A stretch of 64,000 nucleotides of DNA, taken from Gammaproteobacteria bacterium. Lineage in GTDB: Bacteria > Pseudomonadota > Gammaproteobacteria > Steroidobacterales > Steroidobacteraceae. Every line of letters begins with the position of its first letter. Position 1 is the first letter of the stretch. The stretch lies in assembly GCA_018970145.1 (NCBI GenBank), contig JAGWWY010000001.1, positions 124,001-188,000 on the forward strand, read 5' to 3'. The notes below the pieces were generated by a model that saw nothing but the letters and a program-made list of their open reading frames with translations, made no database searches and had not been told where the DNA came from. Shown piece by piece: positions 1 to 9,499 of this stretch. A program made the translations under genes and the position numbers.

Positions 1-2
1 AT

Positions 3-2063
3 GTCGCCATCAACAACCTCGTCCCGCGTCTCGAGCGTGGGGAGACGATCGAGAAGGCGGCGACCTCGGCGTTTTCCGGCACCGAAACCGACTCGACCGG
101 CGATTACACGGTTGATGAAAAGCAGCGTCAGGTGCACCTGACCGAAGTCGGTCACGAAAAGGTCGAAGCGCTGATGATCGAGGCAAACTTGCTGCGCGAT
201 GGCGAGAGTCTTTACGACCCGGCGAACATTCGTTTGATGCATCACCTAAATGCGGCGCTGCGCGCGCATGCCCTCTACAAGCGTGATGTGGAGTACATCG
301 TTCGGGGCGGTGAGGTGATCATCGTCGATGAGTTCACCGGTCGTACGATGCCGGGGCGTCGTTGGTCCGATGGTCTGCATCAGGCCGTCGAGGCCAAAGA
401 GGGTGTCCGCGTTCGCGAGGAAAATCAGACCATCGCATCGATCACCTTCCAGAACTACTTCCGTCTGTACAAGAAACTCTCCGGTATGACCGGCACGGCC
501 GACACCGAGGCCCCCGAGTTCATGCAGATCTACGGCCTCGAGGTGAATGTCATCCCGACGCACCGCCCGATGGTCCGCAAGGATCATGCCGATCTCGTGC
601 ATTTGACCCAGGCCGACAAGTTCAAGGCCATCGTCGAAGATATCCGCGATTGCGTGAGTCGTTCGCAGCCGGTCTTGGTGGGCACGACCTCCATTGAAAC
701 ATCTGAATTGCTCTCGGGCGTGTTGAAGCAAGAAAACATCGCGCACGAAGTCCTCAATGCGAAGCAACACGAACGCGAAGCGCAGATCGTGGCGCAAGCA
801 GGGCGGCCGGGTTCAGTCACCATCGCTACTAACATGGCCGGTCGTGGCACCGATATCGTGCTCGGCGGTAGCCTCGAAGCCGAGCTGCAGGCCTTGCCGG
901 ATACGGCGAGCGAGGCCGATCGCGAACACGTGAGGAGCGAGTGGCAGCGGCGACACGATCAGGCTCTCGCTGCGGGCGGTTTACACATTATCGGGACCGA
1001 GCGACACGAGTCACGTCGTATCGACAACCAATTGCGTGGCCGCTCTGGCCGTCAAGGCGATCCGGGCTCCTCGCGCTTCTATCTCTCGATGGAAGACAAT
1101 CTGATGCGGATCTTTGGTGATCCGAACTTCACCAAGCGGCTGTTGTCCGCTGCGGGCATGAAGGAAGGCGAGGTCATCGAAAGCCGTATGTTGAGCCGTC
1201 GCATCGAGATGGCGCAGCGTAAAGTCGAGTCGCACAACTTCGACATCCGCAAGCAGTTGTTGCTGTTCGACGACGTGGCGAATGATCAGCGCAAGGTGAT
1301 CTATCAGCAGCGCACCGAGATCATGGGTGCGGCGGATACGGCGACGGCCGTGCGCGGTATCCAAGAAGATGTGCTGACACGCGTGCTTGATGAGGCGCTA
1401 CCGCGTAACGTCCCGCACGAGGATTGGGATCTCGATAGCTTGCGCGACAGCATCCGTAAGGATTTCGCGACCGAGGTCGATCCGAAGGCTTGGCTCGCCG
1501 CAGAACCGGACCTCGATGAGCCGACGCTACGCCAGCGTCTGCACGATGCGGTCGCTGCCAACTACAACGCGAAAGCGCAGCGCTATGGCGCCGAGCTCAT
1601 GCATCAGCTCGAAAAAGACATCATGCTGCGCACGCTCGACCAGCATTGGCGCGAGCATTTGGCGGCGATGGACTATCTTCGCCAAGGTATTCACTTGCGT
1701 AGTTACGCCCAGAAAGACTATCGCTACGAGTACAAGCGCGAAGCCTACGAGCTCTTCAGTAGCATGCTCGATCGTGTCAAGTTCGATACGGCATCGGTGC
1801 TGATGCGTATCGAGATTCGCAGCGAAGCGGATCTGCAACGCGAAGAGGAGGAGCGTCAGCGGCGTTTGCTCGCGGCGTTGCAGGCGCAGCACGCGGAGGC
1901 GCAGTCGGCGCTCGCGACACCGGAGCCGGTTTCGGCCGAACAAGGACAGCTGCCCTCGGCGATTCCACAGGTTCGTGCCGAGCGCAAGGTGGGTCGAAAC
2001 GAACCCTGCCCCTGTGGCTCAGGCAAAAAATACAAGAGCTGCCACGGCGTCCTGCAGGCTTGA
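3..2063 (+). CDS. secA: Preprotein translocase ATPase SecA (5' end outside window)
   Basis: Motor of the Sec pathway: uses ATP to push unfolded preproteins through SecYEG at the inner membrane. The reading frame is open from base 3, so about the last 686 residues of a roughly 900-residue protein are present; the first Walker motifs lie upstream of the window. Visible are the second helicase half ([13 protein letters not shown], then [14 protein letters not shown], then [17 protein letters not shown]), the helical scaffold/wing region, and the C-terminal zinc-binding tail [14 protein letters not shown] that contacts SecB and lipid. A variable linker rich in Ala, Gln and Glu precedes the tail, as is usual. 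mutT follows after 4 bp, the order seen in enterobacteria. Confidence 0.98.
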   Translation, partial: VAINNLVPRLERGETIEKAATSAFSGTETDSTGDYTVDEKQRQVHLTEVGHEKVEALMIEANLLRDGESLYDPANIRLMHHLNAALRAHALYKRDVEYIVRGGEVIIVDEFTGRTMPGRRWSDGLHQAVEAKEGVRVREENQTIASITFQNYFRLYKKLSGMTGTADTEAPEFMQIYGLEVNVIPTHRPMVRKDHADLVHLTQADKFKAIVEDIRDCVSRSQPVLVGTTSIETSELLSGVLKQENIAHEVLNAKQHEREAQIVAQAGRPGSVTIATNMAGRGTDIVLGGSLEAELQALPDTASEADREHVRSEWQRRHDQALAAGGLHIIGTERHESRRIDNQLRGRSGRQGDPGSSRFYLSMEDNLMRIFGDPNFTKRLLSAAGMKEGEVIESRMLSRRIEMAQRKVESHNFDIRKQLLLFDDVANDQRKVIYQQRTEIMGAADTATAVRGIQEDVLTRVLDEALPRNVPHEDWDLDSLRDSIRKDFATEVDPKAWLAAEPDLDEPTLRQRLHDAVAANYNAKAQRYGAELMHQLEKDIMLRTLDQHWREHLAAMDYLRQGIHLRSYAQKDYRYEYKREAYELFSSMLDRVKFDTASVLMRIEIRSEADLQREEEERQRRLLAALQAQHAEAQSALATPEPVSAEQGQLPSAIPQVRAERKVGRNEPCPCGSGKKYKSCHGVLQA

Positions 2064-2067
2064 TCGC

Positions 2068-2463
2068 GTGCGCGTGGTTGCTGGAGCCTTGCTTGATCGG
2101 GCGGGGCTTGTTCTGATCGCGCAGCGCCCACGCGGCAAGGTTCTCGCCGGTCGCTGGGAATTTCCGGGTGGCAAGCTTGCAGACGGCGAAAGCCCGAGCG
2201 ATGCACTGCAGCGTGAATTGCGCGAGGAGCTTGGTATCGACGTGCGCCAGTTCGAGTGGGTGCTCGACATCGAAAACGCCCTCGCCAAGAGTCCGCTGAC
2301 CTTGCATTGTTTCGTGGTCACCGAGTACGTGGGCGAGCCTCAACCGCGCGATGGGCAGGCGCTCGAGTGGGTGCCGATCGAACAGTTATCTCAGCACGAT
2401 ATCCTCGAAGCGGACCAGCCCTTCATCGAGGCTTTGCAGCGTCGTTTTGGGCGCGCAAGATAG
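2068..2463 (+). CDS. mutT: 8-oxo-dGTP diphosphatase MutT (Nudix hydrolase)
   Basis: Nudix hydrolase of about 131 residues, expected to hydrolyse oxidised guanine nucleotides to the monophosphate and prevent A:T to C:G transversions. The Nudix box is complete: GGKLADGES, then seven residues, then REELGID. The N-terminal strand VAGALLDRAGLVLIAQR and PRGKVLAGRWEFPGG are typical of MutT. I take GTG at 2068 (or 2074) as the start, because the open frame further upstream lies wholly inside secA and does not resemble MutT. It is only the Nudix domain; the C-terminal ThiE-like domain fused to MutT in some gammaproteobacteria is absent. Confidence 0.93.
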   Translation: MRVVAGALLDRAGLVLIAQRPRGKVLAGRWEFPGGKLADGESPSDALQRELREELGIDVRQFEWVLDIENALAKSPLTLHCFVVTEYVGEPQPRDGQALEWVPIEQLSQHDILEADQPFIEALQRRFGRAR

Positions 2464-2496
2464 ACGTCGAATTTTGTCGAACGATGGTGATCTGCA

Positions 2497-3942
2497 GTGG
2501 CTACCGGTGAACTGATCGAAGTGCGCAATCCGCGCAGTGGGCAGGTCGATTACCGCTTTCAGGCCCCGAGCACCGATGAGCTCGCGACAACTCTTGATCA
2601 CTTACGCAGCGCGCAACGCGTTTGGTCGGCACGCCCTTTGGCTGAGCGCATCGAGATCCTGCGCCGCTGGCGCGGCGAATGGGTAGCGCGACAAGTTGAA
2701 CTCGCCCGAGCCCTCTCGATCGACACCGGTCGCTATCTCATCGCGACCAGCGAAGTGCAGTCGGTCGTTGGCATGATTGATCGTTGGACTCAATTGGTTC
2801 CGACGCTCGCGGCGGAAGAGGACTTGCGTTCGCCGACGTTGCCGACAATCAGCTATCGCTCGCAGTACGTCCCTTACGGTCTCGTTGGAATCATCAGTCC
2901 ATGGAATTTTCCGGTATCGCTGTGTTTCATCGATGCCATACCCGCGCTGCTTGCCGGTTGTGCGGTATTCGTCAAACCCAGCGAGGTGACGCCGCGTTTC
3001 GTGACACCGGCGATGCAATCGATCGCGGCCGTTCCCGAGCTCGCCGCCGTGTTCCAAATTCAGCCGGGGGGGCGAGCCACGGGTGAGCAGCTGGTCGAGC
3101 GCTCTGACGTCGTGTGCTTCACCGGCAGCGTGGCGACCGGTCGACACGTTGCCGCGAATGCGGCGCGACATTTCATCCCGGCTTTTCTCGAGTTGGGCGG
3201 TAACGATCCGCTCATCATCACCGCCTCCGCTGATCTCGAGCGAGCGACCGATGTTGCGCTGCGCGCAACCTGTCTCGCCACGGGCCAGGCGTGTCAAAGC
3301 CTCGAACGCGTCTATGTGGATCGTCGAATCTTTGCGGCTTTTGTACAGCGCCTCGTTGAGAAGGCGAGCGCCATCCTGCCGAATTGGCCGGATATCCACT
3401 CAGGCACCGTCGGGCCGTTTATCTTCGGCAAGCAAGCCGATACGGTCGCTGCTCAGTTGGCCGATGCCGTGGCGAAGGGCGCCAAGGTCCTCTGCGGCGG
3501 TCAGATCGAAGATCATGGCGGCAAGTGGTTGCGACCAACCGTGCTCGTCGATGTCCATCACGGGATGCAGATCATGCGTGAGGAAACCTTCGGCCCGGTC
3601 ATTCCGGTGATGGCGTTCGATCGCATCGAAGAGGCCATCGAACTCGCCAACGACGGTGTCTATGGTCTTTCAGCCGGCGTCATCGCCGGCAGCCTGGAGG
3701 AGGCCGAGGTCATCGGGCGCCAGATCGATGCCGGCGGCATCAGCCTCAACGACGGCTCACTGACGGCGATGTGTCACGAGATGGAAAAACATTCCTTCAA
3801 GCTCTCAGGGTTGGGCGGATCGCGCATGGGGCCAGCCGGTTACCTGCGCTTCTTCCGGCGAAAAGTGCTTATCCGTCAGCACGGACAACCGGCTACCATG
3901 GCGAACATTGCCGAAGACAACATCAAGGAAACGCGATCATGA
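2497..3942 (+). CDS. NAD(P)-dependent aldehyde dehydrogenase family protein
   Basis: Oxidises an aldehyde to a carboxylic acid with NAD(P); the substrate cannot be told from sequence. The 481-residue length and motif order fit the family: SPWNFP near residue 134, cofactor loop FTGSVATG at 208-215, general-base glutamate in ELGGNDP (E232), catalytic cysteine in TGQACQS (C266), and the EETFGPV signature. The residues around C266 (GQACQSLERVYV) resemble the succinate-semialdehyde/coniferyl-aldehyde branch, which is suggestive only. The start is GTG at 2497. The last codon overlaps the next gene by ATGA, so the two are translationally coupled. Confidence 0.9.
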   Translation: MATGELIEVRNPRSGQVDYRFQAPSTDELATTLDHLRSAQRVWSARPLAERIEILRRWRGEWVARQVELARALSIDTGRYLIATSEVQSVVGMIDRWTQLVPTLAAEEDLRSPTLPTISYRSQYVPYGLVGIISPWNFPVSLCFIDAIPALLAGCAVFVKPSEVTPRFVTPAMQSIAAVPELAAVFQIQPGGRATGEQLVERSDVVCFTGSVATGRHVAANAARHFIPAFLELGGNDPLIITASADLERATDVALRATCLATGQACQSLERVYVDRRIFAAFVQRLVEKASAILPNWPDIHSGTVGPFIFGKQADTVAAQLADAVAKGAKVLCGGQIEDHGGKWLRPTVLVDVHHGMQIMREETFGPVIPVMAFDRIEEAIELANDGVYGLSAGVIAGSLEEAEVIGRQIDAGGISLNDGSLTAMCHEMEKHSFKLSGLGGSRMGPAGYLRFFRRKVLIRQHGQPATMANIAEDNIKETRS

Positions 3943-4328
3943 GCATGCAAGATCCCGGCCTCCCGGAAATCAAACTCGAAATCGAGAGCCTCTACCGCGA
4001 GGAGGTCTTCACCGATCGTCGTGCCGGCACGGTTCGACGCATGACTCCGGTATCACCGGATGGTTCGACGGACCTCTCGCGCCCCGTGATCTACATGGGA
4101 CAGACTCAGTTGATGACCCCCGGTGGAGTGCTCCCGCTCGGATTCGAGATCGAAGCTGCGGATCTTGCGACCGCCATCGAGCGCTTCCCGGAAGCAGTGC
4201 GTCGCGCACTCGAAGAGGCGATCGAGGAGGCGCAGCAAATGCGTCGCGAGGCGAGTTCGCGCATCGTTGTTCCCGAGGGCGGAGCTGCGCTGGGTCAGAG
4301 TCTCGGCAGCAAGATCAAGATGCCGTGA
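3939..4328 (+). CDS. Small conserved-looking cytosolic protein, function unknown
   Basis: A 129-residue acidic protein that I do not recognise. No signal peptide or membrane segment is visible. The second half (DLATAIERFPEAVRRALEEA and onward) is predicted helical and very rich in Glu, Ala and Arg. The start ATG overlaps the stop of the aldehyde dehydrogenase gene (ATGA), so it is probably translated with it and may serve it. Its last 14 bases overlap the 3' end of the oppositely oriented carbonic anhydrase gene. The longer upstream frame is only a shadow of the aldehyde dehydrogenase gene. Confidence 0.7.
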   Translation: MSMQDPGLPEIKLEIESLYREEVFTDRRAGTVRRMTPVSPDGSTDLSRPVIYMGQTQLMTPGGVLPLGFEIEAADLATAIERFPEAVRRALEEAIEEAQQMRREASSRIVVPEGGAALGQSLGSKIKMP

Positions 4329-4977
4329 AGATCGAGTCGTCGCCATCGGCGACACGCTGATAGACGACCTCGAATTCGCTCGCGTTACGCAGCGTGACCT
4401 TCAGATCGCGCAGCAAGCCGTCGTGCAGATCGTAGATCCAACCGTGAACCTGCAGCGGATTGCCGGCATCCCAAGCATTCTGGGCGATTGTGGTCTGGCC
4501 GACGTTCAGCACCTGCTCGATCACGTTGAGTTCACACAGCGCACGCAGGCGCGCCCCATCGCTCGATAACTTATCGAGGCGGCTGCGATGTTTCTTCATC
4601 ACGTCTTGGACGTGACGCAGCCAGTTGTCGATGAGACCTAGACGAGTGTTTTTCAAGGCTGCCTGCACTCCACCGCAGCCGTAGTGGCCGCACACGATCA
4701 CGTGTTTGACTTGTAGGGCGTCGACCGCGTACTGCAATACCGACAGACAATTGAGATCGGTGTGCACCACGACATTGGCCACATTGCGATGTACGAAGAG
4801 CTCGCCGGGAAGCAAGCCAACGATTTCATTAGCCGGTACACGACTGTCGGCGCAGCCGATCCAGAGAAAATCAGGTGACTGCTGACCGACGAGTTTTTCA
4901 AAGAAATGCGGGTCTTCCGTCGTCATGCGCTCGGCCCAACGACGATTGCTCCGTAACAGCGGACTCAAGGGCGGCAT
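4315..4977 (-). CDS. can: Beta-class carbonic anhydrase
   Basis: Interconverts CO2 and bicarbonate in the cytosol, supplying bicarbonate for carboxylases. The four zinc-site residues of beta carbonic anhydrases are visible: C42, D44 and R46 in CADSRVP, and H98 with C101 in CGHYGCGG. At 220 residues it matches E. coli Can, and the C-terminal stretch HGWIYDLHDGLLRDL is typical of that group. The start lies 13 bases inside the upstream peptidase gene on the same strand, so the two are probably cotranscribed. No regulatory feature of its own is seen. Confidence 0.94.
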   Translation of the reverse strand: MPPLSPLLRSNRRWAERMTTEDPHFFEKLVGQQSPDFLWIGCADSRVPANEIVGLLPGELFVHRNVANVVVHTDLNCLSVLQYAVDALQVKHVIVCGHYGCGGVQAALKNTRLGLIDNWLRHVQDVMKKHRSRLDKLSSDGARLRALCELNVIEQVLNVGQTTIAQNAWDAGNPLQVHGWIYDLHDGLLRDLKVTLRNASEFEVVYQRVADGDDSIFTAS

Positions 4978-7292
4978 GGGGTTCTCTCCTGCAGCGTCCG
5001 CGCGAAGAAGCGGGCGACGGTTTCGTAACCATGCGGTCCCGTATTCGGGAATCGCATCAGAGCGTGCTTGCTGCCGGGGTAGGGCATGACCTCGAAGGGT
5101 TTACGCAGATCTTGCAGGGTTTTGAAGAGTGCGGTGCTGTGTGTGAAGAGTACGTTGTCATCGGCCATGCCATGCATCACCAATACGCAGCCACGCAGCT
5201 GCTGGGCATGTGTCATGACCATACCATCACGATAGCCCTCCGCATTGTCTGTTGGCGTGCGCATGAAGCGTTCCGTGTAGTGCGTGTCGTAGAGTCGCCA
5301 ATCGGTGACGGGCGCGCCGGCGACACCCGCCGTGAAATAGTCCGGTGCGCGCACCATAGCCATCAAGGCCATGTAGCCGCCGTAGCTCCAACCGAATACG
5401 CCAACACGGCTTGCATCGACATAGGGCAGGCCGCGTAGGAACTCGACACCACGGACTTGATCTTCGATCTCGATGCTGCCCATGCGACGGTAGAGTGCGC
5501 CTTCGAAGGCCGTGCCGCGAAAGCCACTACCACGATTATCGAGCGTGAAGACCAGATAGCCCTGCTGTGCGAGGTATTGGCGGAAGAAGCCTTCGTTGCC
5601 GCGTGGGAAACCACCCCACGCATTGCGTACGCGTTGATTGCCCGGACCACCATACACATCCACGATGACGGGGTAGCGTTTTCCCGGATCGAAATTGATC
5701 GGTTTGATCAGTTGGTAATGGAGTATCTGGCCATCGTCGGCTCGCAGCGTGCCGAACTCTGTGCGTTGATGCGCGGCCCGATACGCACCGTAAGGGTGCG
5801 AGGCGTCTAGCGTGTTTGGCACCAGCGCATCGATCATACGTCCATCGCTGCGTCGCAGCGTCAGCGAGGGCGGTGTATCAGGGCTCGAGTAGGTGTCGAG
5901 CCAGAGTCGTCCGTTGCTCGAGAGCGCGCTCGAATGCCAACCCGCCGTCGTGCTCAGACGCCGAATGCGCCTCTCGATCTCGCCGGGATCGCTGCTCCCA
6001 TCGAGTGGTGCGCTGTAGAGATGTCGCTCCAGTGGTGTGTCGCGATTGGCAGTGAAATAGACGAGACCCCGCTGCTCGTCTACGGCCTCCACGGCGCGCT
6101 CACCGGCATCTCCGACCACCATCCAGTTTCCCGAGGTCAACGGACGGATCAGGCGACCATCGAGATCGTACAAATAAAGATGCTTGTATCCCGAGCGTGC
6201 CGAGGCCCAAATGAAAGCTTGCTGCGACTTGAGGAAGGTCAATTCGTCATAGAGATCAATCCAGGTGTTGCTACGCTCCTCGACCAAGCGCGTGGCGACG
6301 CCGCTCTCGAGATCAATGCGCAGCAGCTCGAGAAACTGCTGGTCGCGCGCTTGGCGCTGCACCGCGAGTGATCGAGAGTCGGGCAGCCAGTTGACGCGTG
6401 CGAGGTAACCGTCGCCTGCTGCTGCTGCCGGTAACTCGCGCACTTCGATACCACGAGTTGTGAAAGTTGCGACGAAGAGGTCGACCTTGGCATTGGCTCT
6501 GCCGGCGGCTGGATATCTTTGGCGAATCACCTTGACCGTCTCGGCATAAATCTCGAAACGTTCCACTTCGTCCACCGGGGACTCATCGACGCGCGTGTAG
6601 GCGATCTTCGTTTCGTCGGGAGACCACCAGTAGCCCGTGCTGCGATCCATCTCTTCCTGCGCGATGAATTCGGCCACACCAAAGGAGATCAGGCCCGCGC
6701 CATCTTGCGTGATGGCCCGTTCCTCACCGGAGATGAGATCGACGATGTAGAGGTTCTGCTCGCGCACGAAGCTGACGTAACGTCCGCGCGGCGAAAAACG
6801 CGCATCGGTTTCGGCCGCTGCCGTGTCGGTCAAACGACGGACGACGCGATCAGCAGCAGCCGTCAGATCGTAGAGATAGAGATCGCCGTTGAGCGGAATC
6901 AGCAGACGTCGCGAGTCGGCCGAGAAATCGTATTCGACGATACCCGACAGAGAGGAGGTGCGTGCTCGCTCGCGACGGGCTTCCTCCTCGGGCGAGAGCG
7001 CTGCTTCCTGGGGTACGAGAGCGGCGGAATCGACCAGCAAACGACTCTGGCGACGTGTCGTGTCGTACGCCCAGATATCGAGACGATCCTTGTTGGTGGC
7101 TTTGCCTTGCAGATAGGTGACGAGCTTGCCATCGGGAGAGAAACGCGCGCCGCGCAGCGAGGCTCCCGAGAGGTCTGGCGCGGCAAAAATTCGCTCGATC
7201 GTCAACGACTCTGCAGCGAAGGAGGTGAATGGCAGCAATCCTGCCAGCAGCGCCCAAATCGAGCGCCCAGCGCGAGTGGTGGGCATGAACAA
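4965..7292 (-). CDS. Exported S9B dipeptidyl-peptidase IV-like serine peptidase
   Basis: Predicted to release N-terminal dipeptides from peptides in the periplasm. The 775-residue protein starts with a signal peptide (hydrophobic run about residues 12-26 ending TSFAAES), followed by a beta-propeller with WD/DPD-like repeats and a C-terminal alpha/beta-hydrolase domain. The catalytic triad is visible as Ser636 in GWSYGGY, Asp near 711 in HGMADDNV, and His743 in GSKHALM. The propeller segment FIAQEEMDRSTGYWWSPD carries the Glu-Glu pair that in this subfamily binds the substrate's free N-terminus, which favours dipeptidyl peptidase over endopeptidase. It is divergent from the S9A gene at 7343, with a 50-bp gap. 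Confidence 0.92.
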   Translation of the reverse strand: MFMPTTRAGRSIWALLAGLLPFTSFAAESLTIERIFAAPDLSGASLRGARFSPDGKLVTYLQGKATNKDRLDIWAYDTTRRQSRLLVDSAALVPQEAALSPEEEARRERARTSSLSGIVEYDFSADSRRLLIPLNGDLYLYDLTAAADRVVRRLTDTAAAETDARFSPRGRYVSFVREQNLYIVDLISGEERAITQDGAGLISFGVAEFIAQEEMDRSTGYWWSPDETKIAYTRVDESPVDEVERFEIYAETVKVIRQRYPAAGRANAKVDLFVATFTTRGIEVRELPAAAAGDGYLARVNWLPDSRSLAVQRQARDQQFLELLRIDLESGVATRLVEERSNTWIDLYDELTFLKSQQAFIWASARSGYKHLYLYDLDGRLIRPLTSGNWMVVGDAGERAVEAVDEQRGLVYFTANRDTPLERHLYSAPLDGSSDPGEIERRIRRLSTTAGWHSSALSSNGRLWLDTYSSPDTPPSLTLRRSDGRMIDALVPNTLDASHPYGAYRAAHQRTEFGTLRADDGQILHYQLIKPINFDPGKRYPVIVDVYGGPGNQRVRNAWGGFPRGNEGFFRQYLAQQGYLVFTLDNRGSGFRGTAFEGALYRRMGSIEIEDQVRGVEFLRGLPYVDASRVGVFGWSYGGYMALMAMVRAPDYFTAGVAGAPVTDWRLYDTHYTERFMRTPTDNAEGYRDGMVMTHAQQLRGCVLVMHGMADDNVLFTHSTALFKTLQDLRKPFEVMPYPGSKHALMRFPNTGPHGYETVARFFARTLQERTPCRP

Positions 7293-7342
7293 CCAGCCTC
7301 CAGTAACATCAGCGACCCCGGCTCGCAGTTTAAGAGAGGAAC

Positions 7343-9481
7343 ATGCTGCATCGCCACTTCGTCAGCCTCGCGGCCACTTTCGGGATCGTCTTCATGTCTG
7401 GCAACCTCGTTCTAGCCAAGGATCTTGCATACCCTGCCGTGGAACGCGGCGCCGTGATCGACACCTATCACGGTGTGCGTATCGCCGATCCATATCGTTG
7501 GTTGGAGAACCCGGAATCCTCTGCCACACGCGAGTTCGTGCAACGTCAGAACGCCTTCGCCGAGCCACTGCTCGAGGCATTGCCGCAGCGTCCGTGGATT
7601 CGCTCGCGTCTCGAGGCGCTCTGGAATTACGAGCGGGTCGGCGTGCCGCGCAAGAAAGGTAACCACTATTTTTTCCTGCGTAACGATGGCCGCCAAAACC
7701 AGAGCGTGCTGTATGTTGCTGACGGACTCGATGCAGCACCGCGAGTCCTGTTCGATCCGAATGCAACGCGCGACGATGCGACGGTCGCGCTGGCGCGTTT
7801 TGAGCCCTCGCCGGATGGCAAGTTGCTCGCCTATTCGCTCTCTGATGGCGGCACGGATTGGGAGATCTGGAAGTTTCGTCGCATCGCCGACGGCGTCGAT
7901 CTGCCCGATGAGTTGCGCCAAACGAAATTTTGGGAGTTGAGCTGGGCTGCCGACGGCTCGGGTGTGTACTACAGCCGTTACCCGGCCCGAGCCGATGATC
8001 CGGCGCGCGGTGACGACCAAGGCCAACCGGCGGTGTATTTCCACGCGCTCGGTGCTGCTCAATCAAACGACAAGCCGGTCTATCGCGTCACCGACCATCC
8101 AACGCGCACGCCGTCGGCGTCGTTGTCGGAGGATGGGAACTGGCTGTTTGTCTCTTTGTTTGATGGCTATCGCGCTAACGGTATCGAAGCGATCGACCAA
8201 CGCGTCGCAGGCGCGAAGCCGAAAACCATTTTTGGTGCCTGGGATGCGCGCTACACGATCCTCGGTAACGAGGGCGACACGCTGTTTGTCCAGACAACCC
8301 ACGCAGCTCCGCGCGGTCGTATCATCGCCGTCGACGTCAACGATCCGCAGCCCTCGGCTTGGCGCGAGCTCGTATCACAGTCGGATCTCGCCATGGACGA
8401 AGCGAGTTATGTCGGCGGTCATCTGATCGTGCGCTACGTGCGCGATGCGCACGGCGTCGCGAAGCTCTTTGATCGCGATGGCAAGGCCAAGGGTGAAGTC
8501 GACGTGCCGGGCATGGGTACGATCGCCGGTTTTGGCGGTGGTGCAAAGGATCACGAAACGTTCTTCGCTTACGCCGATTATTTGAGCGCCGGGCAGGTGA
8601 TGCGCCTCGATCTGCAGACGCTGCAGACGTCGGTGTTCCGCGAGCCGAAAATCGCTGCGGACACCACGCCCTACGAGACTCGGCAGGTGTTCTACCGCAG
8701 CAAAGATGGTACGCAGGTTCCGATGTACATCACGCAGCGCAAGGGTGCGCCGCGCGATGGTCGGGCGCCGACCTTGTTGTACGGCTATGGCGGTTTCAAT
8801 GTATCGACCACACCGGCCTTCCGGCCATCCGTGATTGCATGGCTCGAGATGGGTGGGACCTACGTCGAGGCGAATTTGCGCGGCGGCGGCGAATATGGCG
8901 ACGCTTGGCATGAAGCGGGCACGAAGACTCGCAAGCAGAATGTGTTCGACGATTTCATCGCCGCCGCGGAATATCTCATTGCCGAGAGGATTACTTCGCC
9001 CGCGAAGCTTGCGATCTCAGGTCGCAGCAATGGTGGCTTGCTGGTTGGCGCCACGCTGTTGCAACGACCGGATCTGTTTGCGGCTGCCCTGCCAGCGGTA
9101 GGTGTGCTCGACATGTTGCGCTATCACACAGCGAGTGCGAACGCGCGGCAGTGGTCCTCTGATTATGGTCTCTCGGAGAACGCCGAGGAGTTCGCGGCGC
9201 TGCGCGCCTATTCGCCGGTGCACAACGTGAAGGCGGGAGTCTGTTATCCGGCTACGCTGGTCACGACGGCGGATCGCGATGATCGCGTCGTGCCGTGGCA
9301 CAGCTACAAGTTTGCCGCCGAGTTGCAGCGTGCGCAGGCCTGCCGCAGACCCGTGTTGCTGCGCGTGGAAACGCGTGCCGGTCATGGTGCGGGTAAGCCT
9401 GTGTGGATGCAAATCGACGACTTTGCCGATCAATGGGCATTCATTGCCGCCGCGATGGGCATGGAGATGCCGCGGCGCTGA
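7343..9481 (+). CDS. Exported prolyl oligopeptidase (S9A family)
   Basis: Cleaves short peptides after proline. It has 712 residues, close to the family size of about 710 for the mature enzyme, plus an N-terminal signal peptide (hydrophobic about residues 6-24, ending VLAKD), so it should act in the periplasm. The propeller domain is followed by the hydrolase domain with Ser562 in SGRSNGGLL, Asp646 in the DRDDRVVPW segment and His681 in RAGHGAGK. PYRWLENPES near the N-terminus is a hallmark of S9A. It lies head to head with the S9B peptidase gene, so a shared control region of about 50 bp is likely; peptide use appears to be a trait of this organism. Confidence 0.94.
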   Translation: MLHRHFVSLAATFGIVFMSGNLVLAKDLAYPAVERGAVIDTYHGVRIADPYRWLENPESSATREFVQRQNAFAEPLLEALPQRPWIRSRLEALWNYERVGVPRKKGNHYFFLRNDGRQNQSVLYVADGLDAAPRVLFDPNATRDDATVALARFEPSPDGKLLAYSLSDGGTDWEIWKFRRIADGVDLPDELRQTKFWELSWAADGSGVYYSRYPARADDPARGDDQGQPAVYFHALGAAQSNDKPVYRVTDHPTRTPSASLSEDGNWLFVSLFDGYRANGIEAIDQRVAGAKPKTIFGAWDARYTILGNEGDTLFVQTTHAAPRGRIIAVDVNDPQPSAWRELVSQSDLAMDEASYVGGHLIVRYVRDAHGVAKLFDRDGKAKGEVDVPGMGTIAGFGGGAKDHETFFAYADYLSAGQVMRLDLQTLQTSVFREPKIAADTTPYETRQVFYRSKDGTQVPMYITQRKGAPRDGRAPTLLYGYGGFNVSTTPAFRPSVIAWLEMGGTYVEANLRGGGEYGDAWHEAGTKTRKQNVFDDFIAAAEYLIAERITSPAKLAISGRSNGGLLVGATLLQRPDLFAAALPAVGVLDMLRYHTASANARQWSSDYGLSENAEEFAALRAYSPVHNVKAGVCYPATLVTTADRDDRVVPWHSYKFAAELQRAQACRRPVLLRVETRAGHGAGKPVWMQIDDFADQWAFIAAAMGMEMPRR

Positions 9482-9499
9482 AGTGCGCCGACGGGGCGT

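Noticed and set aside
6519-7415. 298-codon plus-strand frame
   Set aside because: It is antisense to the S9B peptidase gene, which has clear motifs; the frame shows no family features.
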